64,000 nucleotides of DNA from assembly GCA_018466975.1 (NCBI GenBank), contig CM031562.1:3658001-3722000 (forward strand), written 5' to 3'. Source of the DNA: Sparassis latifolia. Its lineage: Eukaryota > Basidiomycota > Agaricomycetes > Polyporales > Sparassidaceae. Positions 60,288-64,000 of this stretch are shown one piece after another. The position numbers and the translations under genes are program-made. The first letter of the stretch is position 1. Each line of letters opens with the position of its first letter. The notes under the pieces are model-generated. The model was not told where the DNA came from. It ran no database searches and was given only the letters and a program-made list of their open reading frames with translations.

Positions 60288-61994
60288 TGTCGTGAAGCTA
60301 GTCGTTACGGGAGATATTACCCAGACCTGCGGGGGCTTCTATTGCAATGTGTACAAGACAACCTGTCTGGAACCGAGGGTCAGTTGGCGTAATTATTCCG
60401 CTCAGCTCGTTACGCACCTGAAATTCGCTCTCCTTTCCCAGAAAATGAGAGAAGCTGGAAGGAAAATATGGACCAACTCCTGAGTCCACGCAAAGGATTG
60501 TTTAGGTCCTGAGAGTAAGAAGGAGAGAAGTGGGAAGCATTTAGCGATGCAGAGACGCAAAAAGAGGGAGACTCAGTATGGGGACGGTACACTGCCATAG
60601 GGACGCTTTGCCGGCCGTTGCCGTTACTGACACACCTCCCACCTGTCATGATCATCTCAATCCTATCCACTCACAATTTTTGTTCTCCAGAGGTATCATC
60701 GTACTTAAATGATATAGTCTCAAGTCCATCCTCCAGACACGGACAGATCGTTGTAACCTATTGGAGACGTGATCTGTGGTGACAGCGACATGAAACCCGA
60801 CCGACTAATCTTACCGTGACTCGTATCTCGTTTTCCCCATGTGAAGATCGGAGCTCTGCTTAAAGCTATGTGTCTGCGTCTTGGAGCACCGTTGACAACA
60901 AAAACTACCAGCCCTACCCTATCTTACAGTGCCCTCTTTTGCTTTGTCTTTACTCCAGCGGGCTAGATTTGTGAGCTCGAAGGCACCTTGTCCAGCGCCA
61001 GGTCGAAGGTGTATGTCTTCACGCCATTCTCCACCGTTCTTTTTCTTGTTTCATCCACTCGTATTTCTCACCTACGGAGCCAAATGCAACGCTGATTCCC
61101 GGGTCCACTCTTGCCAGCAATTGACTCGAAGCTCGCGATGTGGGTAGTCGCCATCATTCGTTTGAACTTGAATGGGCGTCTTGCCGTCGTATCTTTAAGA
61201 GAAAACCTCTGTAGAGAATGGCATCCTAGAGCTGCTTTCTACGTCTCACGCAGAGAGAAAAACTCTTGCCTCGTGAATCAAGAAGGTTTGACCCCCATCG
61301 CACTATCCGCCATGCGAATATTTTGACTCGAGTAGAGTCACTTCGGAACCTACAGGCTGAAGGACAAGTTCTGCTATTCGACCCGGAAACAGTACTCCAA
61401 CTTGCATGGATAAGTATGATGCCCTCCGGATGTTTGAACCTGGTTCATCCATGTACGTCAGCTCTCCCTGATAATTCTGAGCTACGTCCACGACATGACA
61501 GAAACACAGCAGATGCTGGACGCGGGTATCTGTGACTGAAGGTGCATGTTCCTCAACTTTTATCAATCCATGAATTGCTGAGTTGTCTACATCTGGAGCT
61601 AGCTCCGGCGATGCCTCTTGGTGCTATGGTTTGGTCAGCACCTGTGAATCGAATTTCTCTCTCGTATATTGTCCTCCTCGTTCTACTTCCAATTGAACCG
61701 GACGTCGGACGGCGCTTCTGTCCCCTCGTGAGGCCGGTGCACATCACCGAGGTCGATATATTAAATTGAGGCAAAATATCGCACATTTGGGCTGTGCTGG
61801 GCGAGGTGAATTTCTTTAACCAATGGAACGATTGGTCAGCGTTTCATCTCATCCTCACGTTTTCTGACAAGTGCTGTATTTTTGGCGACAGGCATTGTAG
61901 GAGGCATTGATTGGCTGTGCGCGATCTACACATCAATCATAGCATTCCCCGACACATTTTCGAATAGCATCTGTGAATCTTGCATGAACAGGGT
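60288..61994. other. Stretch without a supported gene
   Basis: The minus frames 61303-61566 (reads VVDVAQNYQGELTYMDEPGS) and 61553-61786 (starts MCDILPQFNISTSVMCTGL) look mildly coding and could be exons of one gene, but no join, domain or promoter confirms this. The remainder shows nothing. Confidence 0.3.
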
Positions 61995-62714
61995 TCACAC
62001 CAGCGCAGCGACATACACCATCAACCTCTTGCTCGCGTTCTTGAACGCCTCTGTCTCAGCAATGGGAGACACTCCGCAGTCGAATGCATAGTGTAGAGCA
62101 AATAGCGCACACACCTCCAAGGAGTTCCATCCGACTAAGACATACGCCTTACCATCGTGCGAGTCTACGAATACCCACATGCCATCTGTAGAGCCCGGAT
62201 CCGCGTGTACCATCGCTAACATCTTGTCTACAGCTGCTCCAAACTGCGCTCTATCTGCGTCGGCTTTCAGGACCATTCCGCCCTGGGATGACCATCATTT
62301 CCTGCCAACGGAAATGTAAACAGAATGCACCATCTCAGTCACAGGCGCGTGGGTTATCGCTTGCGAGAACTTCTTTAAGGGCATCAAGTATGATGTGGGC
62401 GGAGCAGTAGTGATCTGCCCAATCTTCTGCGGGAAGTCACCGTATGCCTCTGGCCAGACAAAATCCTTGGGTAGGAATCCTTGACCGAAGTCTACATGCC
62501 TGATAAGTAAGAACGCACATATCGGCAAAGAGTGCTGCATGAACGCACGCAGAACCCAAAAGAGCTGCATCTGGTCTTCGACGCAGAGGCCGTACGACTG
62601 GTGGACGAGCCCTGCTCGTACGCCGTTGCGCAGCTCGCGATGCAGCTCTGACCTCGCAATGTAGGCGTCAGTCACCTGCATGCGCATGAGCTCGACGACG
62701 GTTTGCTCGGACAT
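61995..62714 (-). CDS. Hypothetical protein, possibly of the dimeric alpha/beta-barrel (ABM/EthD-like) type
   Basis: The ATG at 62714 starts MSEQTVVELMRMQVTDAYIA. An intron near 62550-62497 joins FWVL to HFGQGFLPKDFVWPEAYGDF. A very short one (about 39 bases) near 62330-62292 joins EMVHS to GGMVLKADADRAQFGAAVDK. A 64-base intron near 62110-62047 joins WNSLE to AFKNASKRLMVYVAALV, which ends at 61995. About 180 residues. The arrangement of two similar halves with short strands and helices, and the segment KAYVLVGWNSLE, resemble fungal stress-responsive or antibiotic-monooxygenase-like barrels. That is a weak structural impression, not a motif match. The short middle intron is the least certain part. 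Confidence 0.5.
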
Positions 62715-63568
62715 CTTCGCTGCTTTCGCTGTACTGCGAGTTATCTGTGTGGAGGCGGTGTGTGATGGTAATGCTGTGGAGGGCATTCAGTTATTCTCGC
62801 TATGCACCCCGAGTACTCTTATTCATATATTACCGAGTTTCGAGAACATGAATTGGTCATGCTGCCAAGTGCTGGCTGCTTTCTTTGGGTGGTCACTATC
62901 ATATGCATGTGTTGAGATATCCTCCCTGTGTGAACCCATGTGTGAAGAGAGCATTGTCATGTAGTTTCATGCCGTGCACTGCGGAGAACCTGGAGTCCTT
63001 TCTTCCGGCGTAACCCCCATCCACCTACATGGTCTTATCACCGGTGATCCTGTACTCCAGGTAGCGGAGTGCTAGTCCGGCCAACGTCCCGCTCATGCCA
63101 TTGTAGATCCGCTGCTCCATACATACTTGGTTCGTCGAGGCCTGTCGTAGACATGTCCTAAGCCCACTGGGGCGAAGGCGGATATCGTATTGTAAACATT
63201 GTAAACCTGAGTAATTAAGCCCCCGAGATAACGATCCTACGGCGATCGAATCTGATTAGATAACTCCTACGCACGTTTCAGCGGCATCAACCTCTCAACC
63301 TCACACTATGATCATCTTAGATGAAGCCAGGCGCAAGGCTAACGGCCTTGGCGTGGCGGTAATTATCACAGAACTGTTCTTACAGACTGCGTTGAAACCC
63401 TCACATGGCCTCTAATTTCCTCAGATTGAGGTCCGTCGCGAGTACGCTGAAGGGTGGTTTCAGATAGGCTGCAGCGCACAGGCATTTCTCCTCGGACCAT
63501 GAAAACTACCACAATGCGCCGTTTAGAGCGGCGTACATCATCGTCGAGCCCAACGTGACGGGATGCTT
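62715..63568. other. Intergenic stretch
   Basis: No supported gene. A 35-codon plus frame at 63308 (MIILDEARRKANGLGVAV) is open but too short to judge. Confidence 0.4.
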
Positions 63569-63811
63569 TCAGTATGACCAGGTATTCGGGAAGGTGAATA
63601 AGAGAGCGAAAGCTTTGCTGCCTGGTCTGCCGACGAAAACGGACGAATCGAACACACCCGGCTTGCAGTGATGTGCCACCTCACCAAAATTAATCTTCTG
63701 GTAGAGCAGTGAAGTATTGTCTCGTGAAGGTCTCGCGAGCCACTGCAGCTCTTCGACAAGTTTCTGGAATCTGCCATAATAATTAATCACTGACAAGTTA
63801 GGAGGTGCCAT
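63569..63811 (-). CDS. Hypothetical 80-residue protein
   Basis: An ATG-started minus frame, MAPPNLSVINYYGRFQKLVE, then ELQWLARPSRDNTSLLYQK, ending LLFTFPNTWSY. The composition is balanced, but length and lack of known domain leave the call weak. It may be an exon of a longer gene. Confidence 0.3.
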   Translation of the reverse strand: MAPPNLSVINYYGRFQKLVEELQWLARPSRDNTSLLYQKINFGEVAHHCKPGVFDSSVFVGRPGSKAFALLFTFPNTWSY

Positions 63812-64000
63812 TGGACGCTCAAAGCCGTTGTTATTTCACCTTGATCCAACTGGTGAGTTTCTGGCTTTGCCGAATGCCGACCCTAGCCAGAACAGCAACT
63901 GCGCAACCTCTGCGCATGCGCCCATTAGCGCCTGAAGGCAGGCCAGCCATCCAATCATATCGCTCAAGTTACAGAAGATGCTATGTGGCATTTGCCTAGA

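Overview
The window is nuclear DNA from a filamentous basidiomycete, most likely an agaricomycete. Most genes are cut by several introns of about 50-65 bases with GT-AG ends. The protein families are fungal: a Ras-associated leucine-rich-repeat adenylyl cyclase, HAM1-type protein, zinc-cluster regulators and a secreted GH2 beta-mannosidase. All products are named from translated sequence and remembered family motifs; no database search was run. Exon joins are inferred by eye.

Layout. 1.66-5.19 kb (-): secreted beta-mannosidase, with three CTGGA..TCCAG palindromes just upstream. 5.2-11.2 kb: gene-poor, with two weak candidate gene regions and one better small gene behind a TATA box (9.4-9.9 kb). 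11.2-14.7 kb (-): two low-complexity proteins of unknown function. 15.0-15.7 kb (+): intact glyoxalase I, followed at 16.8-17.6 kb by a decayed second copy. 17.9-20.8 kb (-): HAM1-family membrane-associated protein. 21.4-22.9 kb (-): securin-like protein. 23.75-24.15 kb: a 404-bp MITE-like element. 24.7-26.4 kb (+): a regulator with its zinc cluster at the C-terminus. 27.0-29.5 kb (-): Chk2/Cds1-type FHA kinase. 31.5-32.8 kb (-): unknown single-exon protein. 33.6-34.1 kb (-): remnant of an M20 peptidase gene. 35.6-39.4 kb (+): Mio/Sea4, a GATOR2/SEACAT subunit. 39.8-40.1 kb (-): 3' end of an SGNH-esterase-like gene that runs into a 100-N gap. 40.2-45.6 kb (+): adenylyl cyclase whose 5' end is lost in the same gap. 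46.0-48.4 kb (-): glycerol-3-phosphate acyltransferase, divergent from signal peptidase subunit SPC3 (48.6-50.1 kb, +). 50.1-54.4 kb: no recognisable gene, only coding-like fragments. 54.4-56.1 kb (+): a second C-terminal zinc-cluster regulator, paralogous to the first. 56.7-57.25 kb (+): unknown 183-aa protein. 57.6-60.3 kb (-): NIPA-type magnesium transporter. 62.0-62.7 kb (-): small protein, possibly of the dimeric alpha/beta-barrel type.

The genes do not form a pathway cluster. Two nutrient-sensing components, Mio/Sea4 (TORC1) and adenylyl cyclase (cAMP-PKA), are near neighbours, and GPAT and SPC3, both ER proteins, share a 220-bp divergent promoter; both may be chance. I found no tRNA, rRNA, CRISPR array or intact transposon.
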